A stretch of 64,000 bases of DNA from Chondrus crispus (taxonomy: Eukaryota > Rhodophyta > Florideophyceae > Gigartinales > Gigartinaceae): NCBI RefSeq assembly GCF_000350225.1, contig NW_005179275.1:17202-81201 (forward strand), read 5' to 3'. The notes under the pieces were generated by a model. The model was not told the DNA's origin. It saw only the letters and a list, made by a program, of their open reading frames with translations, and did no database searches. Made by a program: the position numbers and the translations under genes. Every line of letters begins with the position of its first letter. Position 1 is the first letter of the stretch. Positions 11,438 to 22,072 of this stretch are shown here, piece after piece.

Positions 11438-14400
11438 CCTCTGTCAGAGGGTTGGCAAGTCAGAATAGTTACTGTGGGACGCAGTGCGAAGTTAGAAAAC
11501 AAGGGTAGTCGTAGGAGTAGGGATCATAGGGGATGACGAGAAGGAGAGAGAAAGTGATATAGGCAAGTCTGCGTCGCCCCCCGCACATGGACGGAGCGGC
11601 GAGTGTCGACCTGTCAAGAAATGAGGAAGTAATTGGAGTCTCAGGTGGAGACAATGCGCAAATTACATATGATCACGCGTCGCAGTGGTGCGCACGTGAA
11701 GTGACGTTTGGATCAGGGATCCGCACCCGTCAGTAGGAACTTGAGAGGAAAATGTCATGAGGTTTTTACGAGGGGACACAAGCCAATGCGTTACTTGTTT
11801 TCCACGGTCTTTTGCTCCTTTTTGGTTCTATTTTGGGTTCTATCCCGTTTACTTTTTTTTATGTGAAGACAGGAACACAACCCCGCATCGCGGACACCGA
11901 TCGGCAAGTCACTCGCCGAGAATTGGAAGACCGAGATTGAAGCGAGGCCGTGACCGTCGGACCGTCAGTAGCGTGAGCGGCCTGGGAAAGTGCGCGATCT
12001 AACGCGCGAAACTATACTGTACGGGGTGGACAAATAGTTTTGTCGTTCTTGTCGGCTTCGTCAGGAACGAAAGTCTACCCGACGTCCTCATCGAGGGGAT
12101 CAAGTGTTTATCTTCAAGTCGTTTCTACTTCAGTCCCTGTTTTGTTTTTGTTGGTATTCCTTCTAGGTTGTGATGTCGACGGCACGACGCGACGCGGCGC
12201 ATCCCGAATCGCAACTCTACAAAAATAAGCGAAGACTGAGGGGGAAGTTACTCGAGAGGAAAAAAGGGGAGTGACAACTACCTGAGAACAACTCCTTTGG
12301 AGGAAATCGTCACTCGACGAGCTAATTGACGACACCAAGCTCACGTTTTCTGGTTTTATTTCGAACCCCGAGCGAACTATCATGGAGAATGTCCCGTCAA
12401 GAGGGACATTTCGAGAGATTGTGGGCGTGTGGATGAGTTTGCAGGCCTCTAGCACTCAGCAGTGCAGTATTAGACGTTACAAACGAGAAGATTGTCTTCT
12501 AAGAGGCGTAATGACTCGTGTATAGCCCTAGAGAAAGGGGAATCAGGTTGAGAGCCGCGAGACGGCATGGGGAAGTTTCAAGGAATGAGCGATGCGCGCC
12601 TCATAAGCACCAAGGCCCCACGACCCGGGGGTCAGAAGCACGCTGTGCGTGACGACACGGCCTGCCGGTGGCAGAGGTAGTCGCACGAGGACGTTGTGTG
12701 CCGCCAACACCACGAGGGACAAGTCATTCTATTGACTTAGGGACGAAAGCAAACCGCAGACGAGCGCATGGAAATACACGTGTGAAGCGGCCTTGAGATT
12801 ATTTTAAAAAGAAAATTTAAGGAAAGCAGAAGCCGTCGCTGGGAAACGCATACGTTTGTTGTCACCAGACCCAAGCGCCGATCTTGCGCCTTCGACAATT
12901 ACAAGAGAACGGGAGCTTGACCCACACACACACACCACTTCCCAACCCGCCCCAGACACATTTGAGGATGGTTGTTTATGAACGTACAGTACCCCGACGG
13001 GGGACTCTCACGAGGAAATCCGATTTGCTATGACGAAGCCGCCGGCCGCGCAGGTGTCTAACTAAGACCGAGGAGACGACTCCCAAGAGAGGAAAGCAGG
13101 GCGAGGTTTTGATCCTCCTTTTCCCCCGCCCCAGACAAGTCGGAGGCGCTGATCGGTAAGTGCCAAACGGATACAATTGACACAGTTACCTCGTTTTTCC
13201 ATTCTTTCTTTCTGTTTTTTTACGACAAGGACGCGACCCCACAATGGGATGTCGACACGCCACCCCAAATGGGACGAGTAGGCGGATGAAAACCCAGAGG
13301 AGCACACACCATCGGCGAAGATGACGCGCGAGAGACCGCCGGTCAGTTCGGCAAGGAGAGAAGTGTGTCACGACGAGGGAAAGATTTGTTGGGATCACGT
13401 GAAGAATGGATGATTGCTTCTACAACTACGAGAGACTAATGGAAAGGGGGTTCGGAAGGTGAATCTCACAAAGCGACGACGAGGACTTCGTCAGCATTAC
13501 GTTTGAAAAAATGGACGAGGAGCCACGCCTGCGAAACGGAGCCGTACAGTAACTCTGTGCGTACAAAGCTGACGAGCAGGAAAAGGAGAGATGGATGTCG
13601 AGGGGGTCTTCGCCAAGGCAATCAAGGCAGACGGTACCACCATGAATGAGGATATATCGATGTCCAAACATCGAGGGACACTCGCCGAAGGACCGAGGAT
13701 CTGCGATTCCGTTGCGCCGCAGTTCGCCTCACTCTGCACCGAGTGGGTGCGCAACTACCAAAGAGGTCTCGTTGCCGCAGGCGAAATCAGGATGATCTCG
13801 TCGAGACTCTGCTCGTCAACTTCCCGCCGTCCCCTACGGCGATTGGATAGATCGAGTTGAAAAAGAAAATGTGTTATTGCCGCTCGTGAGCGACACCGCC
13901 GGAAGATGGGAGGATCCCGAATCGATGCTTTGTCGACGAAGAAGTGGTGATGGGACGTTAAAAAAACGTGCCTACAAAGTTTATGTGTCTTTCGAAAGAG
14001 ATGAGAAACGACGACCGTCGTCTCGTACTGTAGGGCTTGCACCGTATACCTCGATCATTTTGAGGTTGGGACGAATAAGCTCGTCTGGATAAGGCGAGCA
14101 AACCAAGGGTGACAATTAACATTTTTGACGTCTCAGACCCTCCCGTGTCTTATCATACTTAACAACAAGGAGTTTCCCCGCGAGGAGCACCGAGAACAAA
14201 TTGAAGTTGTCAGTATGCCAGGGATGAATTCGCGGGACGCGTGAGATGAAGGTTACGTCACCGCAGAGCTACGGACGTGACGCTGAGAAAGGCCCCGACA
14301 ATCAACACAAAGGAGAGGGAACATGGATCAAGTTTCGACTACTGTACTGCGAGGGCTTTCCAAACATGTTGTGTGNNNNNNNNNNNNNNNNNNNNNNNNN

Positions 14401-15105
14401 NNNNNNNNNNNNNNNNNNNNNNNNNNNNNNNNNNNNNNNNNNNNNNNNNNNNNNNNNNNNNNNNNNNNNNNNNNNGAGGCATTCTACACGATGTGGTGTA
14501 CGCATGTCAATGACATTTGGACCGGGACCGTTCGAGATCGATTAACGGTCTGGTGCCCCAGAAGGGGGAACCACTATCGAGGAACTAGTATATTTTCTCG
14601 ATGAGGGGTCGATACAGACATCGAGAAAGCTTGAGGATTATGAAGGAGAACGGCCTGCTTGGAGGTGATAGAGGATGTGCAACTGCAGTAGCAGAGGTGC
14701 ATGAAAAAAAGGAAAAGAGAAGGAAGACGGTAACGAGGAAAAGAGAAGGAAAGAGGGATTGAGGGGAGAAGCGACTGCATTGACGGTACGCAGAAAAAGA
14801 GGAGGAAAAGGAAAATGAGGAGAAGGATGACGTACGTGTTGGAAAAAGAGGGGAAAAATGTAACAAGAGGAGGAAGTTGATAGGAGAAGGAAATGCAATT
14901 TATTTTCGGTGGAACGAAGGGAAGTGTCGACGATGAGACGACACTCTCTGAGGACAATGATCCGAACATGGATCGGCAGGGCGCTACCATCGGCAATGGG
15001 TCAATGGGACGATTGACCCAAGGATTTTTTTCTTTGGAAGTGAGGCGACAAGTTGTGCCAGTAAGCGCAGGTCAACAAGGGACGCTCCTCGAGGAGCCCC
15101 CTCGT
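11438..15105 (+). other. G1 3' region between pol and the opposite-strand gene
   Basis: There is no intact gene here. Stretches are similar to the corresponding G2 region at DNA level (for example 11515-11720 against 39540-39750, and 12310-12390 against 40360-40460), so it belongs to the element. Short frames in both directions are all broken. A 100-base gap lies at 14376-14475. The stretch 14640-14890 is strongly purine-rich on the plus strand. Confidence 0.6.
14376..14475. other. assembly gap (100 N)
   Basis: A run of exactly 100 N, the conventional size for a gap of unknown length. It lies inside G1, so the true length of that element is uncertain. Confidence 0.99.
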
Positions 15106-16956
15106 TTATTCCATGAGCACGGAGCAACGTGCCATAGACGCTGGAGGCGCCGTCGTTCTTTTTGATGACATCTGCAGAGGACGGGGAGGTCGAACCTCCC
15201 CTGGTCGATTGGACTGCGTCGACGATTGGTGACAAGGGGGCGGCAACTGGAACAGCCGCAGGAGAAGGGGGACGAGCTGGGATGTGCACAGGGGGAGACG
15301 GTGCAGGAGGAGCCGAGGGGGTAAGGGACGAAGAATTTCCCTTCCTTTCTGAGGCTGCGCGCACGGACAGACTGTCAGTCCGGCTAGCTGACGAGGAGAC
15401 CTCTCTCGTCTCTGATAGAGGTTGACACCTGGCCACTGGAGGTGAATGGGACTGCAAAGGGGATTTGACCTCCTCACACTAGTCGCCCTTATCGAAGCAT
15501 TCACGGGAAGAGTGGGGTCGGCCGGATCGACAGGAAGTGAAGTCGGTGAGACCGGTAACACAGGGCGAGAACGCAAAGGCTCCCGGGGACAGAGGTCGCG
15601 TTCGCGGGGATCTGCAAGGAAGACGGGCAATTCAACCGGAACGGGCGTCTGACTCCCATACTGCCGACTCAGACGCGCCTCGTCGCTAGAACATTGCGAT
15701 CCCGCCCACGGGTTAAACCAAGCGTAGTCCCCCGCACCACGATGAGCACGACCAGGGGAGAAGGAGGGGCGTTGCCGGACGAAGGAACGAGAGGAATTCT
15801 GACGCGGTATCAAGTCCCAATCGACCTCCTCTATTTTATCGAGGAGAGAATGCAGTTCGGTGTCTGCATCAGCACCGCCCAGGGGAACCGAATAATCGAG
15901 GCGTCGCATGAGGCTGATGAGCTGGGGAGGCAAGTACCACAACCTCCAGCAGTCGTAGGTCTCCCACAGGAGGGTCAAGGCCACTTTGGTACACCACTCT
16001 GTGAGGAAGACTACCCAAAGGCCATGTCGAAGATCATGTAAATACCTTCCGTAATACGTGTACACCGGGGCGAGCTCGGCCTAGAAGCCTCGGCAGACCT
16101 CAAATTGGCTCCACCACGACGGAATGCGTTGATAACGATTCGCGTAATGGGACCTCGAGATTTCGCGCGCGTCCAACATCTGGTAGGCCACAAAATAACC
16201 CGTGTCAGACCGAATACGGCGTTCGAAGCGCACTGTGTGCTGAAAGAAGGGGATGTTACCCCGCTTGATAAGTCGGAAATTAGGCGGAATTATGGCGTTG
16301 GTCCACATCATAGCGTCGCCCGAGACGGTCCGTTGGTTGAACCAAAGGCGGTTAGCTTCACGAGGAGGGTTATCGGAGGTCCAGGCCAGCATGTTATCGA
16401 GGTAAGACCGCTCGCCCTCGGTGCGAGACTGCCACGTGTCACAACCGAATTCCTCAGGGATGAGATCCTGCGTCAATGGCAGCTCAAGCCTGTCGCACAC
16501 AGCGGTCATGAAGCGGGTCGATAACACCGCACGACCACGAGGAGGTGTGTGACACAGGATGGAGGGAGGAATGGCGATGCGAGCCAACCAATCGTAAGAC
16601 CGAATAGCTTGAAGGGGGATTTGTCCTGGAAGCATACCGGCGCCGTCGGCGAACGAGTAAGCAGTGTCATCGAAGGCGCATACACCGGTCACAGAGAACC
16701 ATTTAGCGGAAGCAAAAAGCTCAGGATTAAGGCGCATGGCCTTATCGTGGAGCTCCGACGCAGCAGGGTATCGACGCGAGGACGGAGCGTTAGGATCGGA
16801 ATCGATGTGGCCAACAGGGCTAGCATGTTGGGAATCAGGGGGTAATCGAGGGATGGAAGGAAGACTTAGGGGGTCGTGGGAGGTGGAAGAAAAGCCCACG
16901 CCGTAGCGCTTGCGTTTGGTGCCACCGCTCGAGTGGCTCGGGGATGAAGGAAACAT
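15106..16956 (-). pseudogene. G1 opposite-strand gene (aORF), one in-frame stop
   Basis: On the strand opposite to gag-pol, an ATG at 16956 (MFPSS…) opens a frame of 291 codons to a TAG at 16081-16083. The same frame then stays open to 15106, about 610 codons in all. The G2 counterpart starts with the same MFPSS and aligns without gaps through about 230 residues at roughly 60% identity. Shared blocks include LPSIPRLPP, IPPSIL, FGCDTW, RGNIPFFQHTVRFER and RSDTGYF. At the G1 stop the collinear (frame-shifted) G2 sequence has TGG, so the stop is probably Trp to stop. The second half is rich in Pro and Ser. I do not recognise a domain. Opposite-strand genes in this position are known in some plant Gypsy elements. 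Confidence 0.75.
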
Positions 16957-17065
16957 GGGGCTCGTCTTGCTCTTGCACTTTCACCGATTGCCGGATACGG
17001 CGGTGTAGGGTTATGAGAGAAACGGCGAGGAGATTATACGATGGCGGAGCGGCGTACAAGAGCGC

Positions 17066-17079
17066 TCAGAAGGGGGATA
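17066..17079 (+). other. polypurine tract of G1
   Basis: AGAAGGGGGATA directly precedes the TG of the 3' LTR. The identical CAGAAGGGGGATA is at the same place in G2 (43203-43215). It primes plus-strand synthesis in LTR elements. Confidence 0.85.
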
Positions 17080-18123
17080 TGTAGTACAAAACGCACCTGA
17101 AAAGGGGGGCGAAAAGAAAGGAAAATATTTGGGTATGAAAAGTAGTCCGGGTTGGGGGACACACGTGTGAATAATTGCACAGTTTCAATTTTTAATTATT
17201 TAATTTTATTTAGTTAATTAGTTGGCATTAATTTTGCTGACATTAGATTAGATCTAGGATCTAGCGCCGAGAGCTACTGTAGTGACTCCGGCGGGGCGAT
17301 ATATACCTTAGCCCTCTGACCACCAAGTCAGTAAAGGTAACCCGAGTTGCCGGAGTTAGATCTCGCCTTCGTCGAAGACCGCTTCCGTTCACGCGACGCG
17401 CTTCACTTCTACGCTGCTAACGACATCCTCTATTGCTGTGGGTCCCATTCGTTTTCCTTATCCTTTTACCTTTTCTATTTCTACATCCATTTTCCCTTAA
17501 TTGTGTTGGTTCCATTGGAGTCGGTTGCGACCGATCCGGTGTAGGTGTGTTCGCCATCGGGTAACACGTTGTGTAACGCTGCTACTGTTTCAAGTTCCAT
17601 CGGAAGGCTGTTGTAACGACGCCTCCGTCGAAGGTGTTACTGTATAAGACAGAGTTGGAACCGCCTAGCGCGATCACGATCGCGCTGGTGAGGGTGTTTT
17701 TTGCCATCGGGTAACACGTCGGTAGTAGCGTTGCTACACGGTCACGATCCCGTCGGGTAGTGCTGAACAAGCCCCCGTCGAAGACCTTGAATTATACGCA
17801 AGGTGCTGAAGACGCTCGTCGAGCATTGGCCTTACAACCCAGCGAACCGCGGTTACATTCTCGTACAAAAGCCCAACCCGCACTCGCCGACCACTCAAGT
17901 CTTCACAAGTCTCTACCACCATTATCCTCCCGGGCCGGGTATCTTTCCTTAACCCTCCCGTCGGAGTCGAGCTACCGTCGGCCGCAAGCCCACACAAGGG
18001 GAAAGGGAGTCTCTAACGCTCCGTAGCGCGTGCCGTCGGCAGTGGTTGTTGCTGTTGCTGTTTTTCTTCTTTTTGTTTGACCGTCGGACTGTGTTCGCGG
18101 CCTGCCAGGCACATTGCACTACA
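17080..18123 (+). repeat. 3' LTR of G1 (family A)
   Basis: 1044 bp, the same length as the 5' LTR. The first bases have mutated (TGTAGTACAAAACG). It ends ATTGCACTACA and is followed by the GGCTT duplication. Confidence 0.97.
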
Positions 18124-18128
18124 GGCTT

Positions 18129-19580
18129 TCCTCTCAGCAATGAGTATATCGGTGATGCAGTCGAGATTCTCGTCGCGTCGTTTCCTGCAGATCACCGAGC
18201 AAAACCACCCTTCGTAAACAACAGACCTAGAAAAAAAATCTTCCGCAATTTTTGTGCTCTCCATAGCGATCGCATCCGCCTCAGATGCTGTTCGAAGGAG
18301 GAGGAGTTGCGCTGGAGGGCAGGCAGCGCAGATGTCCTCACATCCCATTTAATTGAGGTGCACAAGCTCATCGCAGACAACAGGATGGATTAATATCATA
18401 TTGCCAATCTTGACGAGACTGGCATATCCCCAACCGTGATAGTTTGAAATCCAGCCACAAGAAGGCATACGTAACAAAATCTTCTAAACTAGGGTGCTCT
18501 CTTCAGCGTTCTCCTGAGTTCCAAAACATTGAAAGGTTAACAATTATGCCTGTAGTAGTTTTTGCGAGTGGTTGCGTTGGAAGGCCTTTGTTTGTCGTAA
18601 AAGGCAAGTCGCTTAATTATCGTGTGACAAAGTCTGCAGCAGGAGAGCGAGTGGAGACAATTGCAGATTGTCTCCCAACCGGTAGCGTTATCACTTGTCG
18701 TGAAGACATTGCAGGCGTGGACTCTCAAAATTTTTATGAATAGGCGCGTGTGTTTGTGGATGACAACAAAATAAGATTGAGCAGTGGCAAGACACTTTTA
18801 TTGCTTGACGGTTACAGGATCCACATGAGGTACAGGACAATGCAGTTTTTTCACGATGCTGGAGTCATCGTGTACGCTTTTCCGGCGCACACTAGCGGTA
18901 TTACACAACTGTTGGATGTTTCTGTGTTCGCCGTATTTAAAAACAAGCTTCGAGATCTTGTTGAGAGCCTATCAAGTCACACGAAGGACAATGTCTACGA
19001 CCGGTTTGATTTTCTGATGCTTGTAAAACAGGCATACAGCATGACTTTTACGAGAAGCACCATTGCCTCTGGTTTCGCGAAGGCAGGTATATACCCTGCC
19101 AACCTCTCGCACGTCTTCAGTGTGCCGCGGCCAAGGTCTTTTTCCCACTTAAATGAATTGATCTCTTCAGTTGATATTGAGAAAATATTGGAAGATAAGC
19201 GGGAGAAGCGGAGGAAGAATATCGGTTTGCAGCCTGTGGTGTTAAAGAACGGGTTCCTGGATACTACATTTGGCTTATGTCTCACGTCTGAAGACGCTTT
19301 AAAAAAAGCCAAGGCAAAGGATGCGGTGGACAAAGCCAGAAAGGCAGAACTAGCAAGAAAGGAGGCCGACAAAGCAGAGCGCGAAGCCATCGCTTGTGAA
19401 AGATTAAGGCGAGAGCGACTACGTTTGGAACGCAAAGCAATGAATTTCCGGGTTCTTGTTTATGGAGTGGAAGGCATGCTGCCACGGCCGATGTTGGAGC
19501 GCCGCATGGTGGCGAAACGTCGGACAACAGAAAGAAACAATCGCCGTTGTGTGGAGGCTGTGAATCAGTTGATAGGTTAA
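18129..19580 (+). pseudogene. pogo/Tigger-like transposase, catalytic part
   Basis: This part continues the frame of 3295-3527 after G1. It holds the end of the CENP-B-type domain, then the DDE domain with NLDETG (first Asp at 18412), LLLLDGY (second Asp at 18807) and QLLDVSVF (third Asp at 18915; 35 residues apart), then FTRSTIASGFAKAGIYP, a typical pogo motif, and a highly charged Lys/Arg/Glu helix tail. All three catalytic Asp are kept. Lesions: TAA at 18391 before YHIANLDETG, a frame change near 18432, and TAG at 18741 in FYE*ARVF, where the family usually has Trp. Confidence 0.93.
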
Positions 19581-19849
19581 CTGTTGCCGCAGTGGGGATC
19601 GAAATTCAAAATAAAAATTTGCATGTTTTTTGCAGTAGCCAATAAATTGGCTGTTCAGATTAGGGGGGCCTCAGAACTGGCAACTTGTTGTTCATTCACA
19701 TTCGCTTCTTTTCGCATTGAGACCATTGTTTCTCCATACCGGTTTTGAGGCTTGACAATATGTCGCCACGCTTCAAGAAAATTCAAATCTTGTTCAAAAC
19801 GGACGTCTAAAAGATATTATGTTTTTAAAATCTTTGATTTGTTCAACTT
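19581..19849 (+). other. 3' untranslated region of the pogo-like element
   Basis: AT-rich tail between the transposase stop and the right inverted repeat. It contains AATAAAAAT (19608) and AATAAATT (19642), possible polyadenylation signals. No gene is seen. Confidence 0.5.
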
Positions 19850-19866
19850 GTGGGGCTACCCCCTTG
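19850..19866 (-). repeat. right terminal inverted repeat of the pogo-like element
   Basis: Plus strand GTGGGGCTACCCCCTTG, inverse of the left end, followed by the TA duplication. The next two bases, CA (19869-19870), are the displaced end of LTR-B. Confidence 0.85.
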
Positions 19867-20075
19867 TACAGAGTTTGCCGTGACACGGCAGCCTGGGTCT
19901 CTTGTTGTGAATAACAAGGACCTGACTATCGGTGTTGACCATGTCGTGGGAAGGAGATGCTCTGTCGGGTATGCAGAAGCAAAGCGTGAGTCGATCCGTG
20001 ATGGGTGTCTCATTGTGAGAGAAGCACTACTTACAGAAGGCACGAGGCACGAGGGTTGTGGAAAGTGGCACGGCG

Positions 20076-21611
20076 ATGTCGAACCAGACTGAAGACCCCA
20101 AGGACTTGATTCGTAAGGCGGAGAATCTGATTGGCAGAGGACATGAAAATTTCGGGAGGGCCATTTTTCTGCTCAAGATAGCGAAATTGGAGAGGAATGA
20201 CATTGGCGCCCTGTGCAGATGTGTGAGAATTCTGTCTGATTCGGGGTTGACAATGATGTATGCGAGGAGGACATCGAACTCAAGACAAGCGGCGCAAATG
20301 ATCAAAGCGTTCTTTCATACCAAGTTGCATACAAGCTTGACATCTACGTCAACAAGCGGTGACGATGGGTTTGAGCAGCTGTTTGATTTGTTTGCGAAGC
20401 TAGCGTTGGAGCAGAGTTTTGATGGAATGATCGTGGATTTGTTCGTACAAGCGCTCGATGATGCGATTGACTTGGACGCGGCCAGAAGCGTTCGAAAATA
20501 TCATGCATGGATACGAAAAGCGATTGTGTGTTCCCAGAAATGGATTCAGTTGGACAATCTTGCCAAGTTTTCGGACTTGGGCGTTAGAAATGGCGGGGAT
20601 GTGAAGTCGGGGGAAGCGAAAGGCGATGGTGTTGGAAAGGAGGCCTTTTTCTCTGAAGGAGAGGTGACCGAGTGTGACATTATGACGTATAATCTTGTTG
20701 GCAAGGCTTTGCTGGAACGCATGATGAGCGAATACGCGACGTTGTTTTCAAGAGAAAGAATTTGGATTGTGCTGGGTACTGCCGGACAGGGGGCTCCTCG
20801 GTTTACTAGTGCGTGGGAGAGACAAAATGCAGGAAGTCAGGGTGCGAATTCAAGCGCAAAAGCCATGATTCGCCTTGGACTTCTTTTCGCGCGAGGGGCA
20901 CGAGGGGTGGGTCGTGATGCTCGACAAGCGAAACTTCTATACGAAACTGCGGTCGAAGAGCACGAAAGCTGTACGGCGATGGTGAACCTCGCCATTTTGC
21001 TGAAACAAGGTGCCGAAGGAGTAGAGCGTAACGCGGTGCGATCTTTGGAGCTGTATGAGCACGCTATCGAGAAGGGTGACGACGTCAGTGCGATGGTGTT
21101 GCTCGGTGTTTTGCTCGAAGAAGGTGCCGAAGGAGTAGAGCGTGATGCGGTGCGATCTATGGAGCTGTACGAGCGCGCTATCGAGAAGGGTGAGGACGTC
21201 AATGCCATGGTGAACCTCGGTGTTTTGCTCGAAGAAGGTGCCGAAGGAGTAGAGCGTGACGCGGTGCGCGCTGTGGCATTGTATGATCGCGCAATGGCGA
21301 AAGGAAATTCCGGTAACGCGACTTGTAATCTTGCGATGACGTTGAGGGACGGAGCGGAAGGGGTGGAGCGCAATTCGGTGCGTGCGGTGGAGCTGTTTGA
21401 GATGGACACCAAGGAACGGAAGCAGAGCAAGTCAATGGTGTGTCTTGGAAACATGATGCGGGACGGGGGCGGACGGGGTGGCCCGCGATACGGATCGGGC
21501 GATACAGTTGTACGAGATGGCGGTCGAGGAAGACAAAAACGCGGAGGCGGTAGCCCAACTTGCGGCGTTGCAGCGGGACAGATCAGACGGCAGTACGCGG
21601 GACGAGGGTGA
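20076..21611 (+). CDS. Sel1-repeat protein, last repeat frameshifted
   Basis: The first ATG of the frame, at 20076, gives 511 residues; a GTG 18 bases upstream is in frame but is not a likely eukaryotic start. Residues 1-255 have no motif I recognise. From about residue 258 come five Sel1-like repeats of 36-37 residues with the pattern A…LG.LLEEGAEGVERD…A..LYE.A.EKG. Such repeats form an alpha solenoid and act as protein-protein adaptors, so a scaffold role is inferred. Near 21468 a run GGGGG carries one base too many. Without it the frame would complete a sixth repeat and end DRSDGSTRDEGE at 21615; as written it runs into Gly/Arg-rich sequence. The repeats are very alike in DNA (21000-21270), which suggests recent duplication. 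The LTR of G4 ends 205 bases upstream. Confidence 0.8.
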   Translation: MSNQTEDPKDLIRKAENLIGRGHENFGRAIFLLKIAKLERNDIGALCRCVRILSDSGLTMMYARRTSNSRQAAQMIKAFFHTKLHTSLTSTSTSGDDGFEQLFDLFAKLALEQSFDGMIVDLFVQALDDAIDLDAARSVRKYHAWIRKAIVCSQKWIQLDNLAKFSDLGVRNGGDVKSGEAKGDGVGKEAFFSEGEVTECDIMTYNLVGKALLERMMSEYATLFSRERIWIVLGTAGQGAPRFTSAWERQNAGSQGANSSAKAMIRLGLLFARGARGVGRDARQAKLLYETAVEEHESCTAMVNLAILLKQGAEGVERNAVRSLELYEHAIEKGDDVSAMVLLGVLLEEGAEGVERDAVRSMELYERAIEKGEDVNAMVNLGVLLEEGAEGVERDAVRAVALYDRAMAKGNSGNATCNLAMTLRDGAEGVERNSVRAVELFEMDTKERKQSKSMVCLGNMMRDGGGRGGPRYGSGDTVVRDGGRGRQKRGGGSPTCGVAAGQIRRQYAGRG

Positions 21612-21615
21612 GTGA

Positions 21616-22072
21616 GAAGTTCTCACTCACCCTCGCCGCCTTCTCACCGAAGAAGGCGGGGGCGGGATGGGAGGCGAGGGCAGTGGCGGGGGAGGTACAG
21701 TACCACATGGATAGGCGGCGTAATGTAACACATTTTTGGTGTAATTGTTTTGGGTGTAATTATTATAATTATATTGGACAACAGTAACACGTGTACAGTA
21801 GTGCATTCGTCATCGCCGCGATGGCTTCCTCCTTCGGCCGGGGAGGAAGACAGAGAAAGATGAGGACGGCGCGGGACTGCAGAGTTGCGGGCGAGTCTCC
21901 GGCACCTGTGGCCACCGTCGACTCGGTGTTAATCGAAAACACTCATCTGTACTCTAACGGTACTCCGTTTCCATTAAAAGAAAAGTAGGCGACCTTCCTC
22001 ACCCCCTTACCAGAATCCATCGGTCGCCCAGTTTAGCCCATCCCTCAGTCGGCCTCCGACAGCTCCGTCTGC
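21616..22072 (+). other. intergenic, no confident gene
   Basis: Starts with inverted GC-rich stretches (TTCTCACTCACC… and CCTTCTCACCGAAGAAGGCGG, 21620-21660) that could form a 3' end hairpin for the Sel1 gene. An ATG at 21821 opens a 55-codon frame to 21988 with no recognisable features. Confidence 0.4.

Larger units (their letters stand above)
3528..18123 (+). mobile_element. full-length Gypsy LTR retrotransposon G1, TSD GGCTT
   Basis: The element is 14.6 kb with two 1044 bp LTRs (3528-4571 and 17080-18123) and GGCTT target duplications at 3523-3527 and 18124-18128. Internal order: primer-binding region, gag with a CCHC knuckle, protease, reverse transcriptase, RNase H, integrase and chromodomain (a chromovirus-type order). 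A 5.6 kb 3' region follows, containing an opposite-strand gene. About 24 differences separate the LTRs by eye (2.3%), and the coding frames carry many stops and frameshifts, so this copy is dead. Confidence 0.97.
2994..19866 (+). mobile_element. pogo/Tigger-like DNA transposon with nested Gypsy G1
   Basis: The element is bounded by terminal inverted repeats: CAAGGGGGTGCCCCCAC at 2994-3010 and, read from the other strand, CAAGGGGGTAGCCCCAC ending at 19866. A GTTGAACAA motif follows inside each end. It is flanked by TA at 2992-2993 and 19867-19868, the target duplication expected for pogo/Tc1-mariner elements. It encodes one DDE transposase (3295-19580), interrupted by G1. Without G1 it is about 2.3 kb. 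It landed within the last bases of LTR-B. Confidence 0.9.

Noticed and set aside
14246..14604. Reading frames running through the N gap
   Set aside because: They consist largely of unknown residues.
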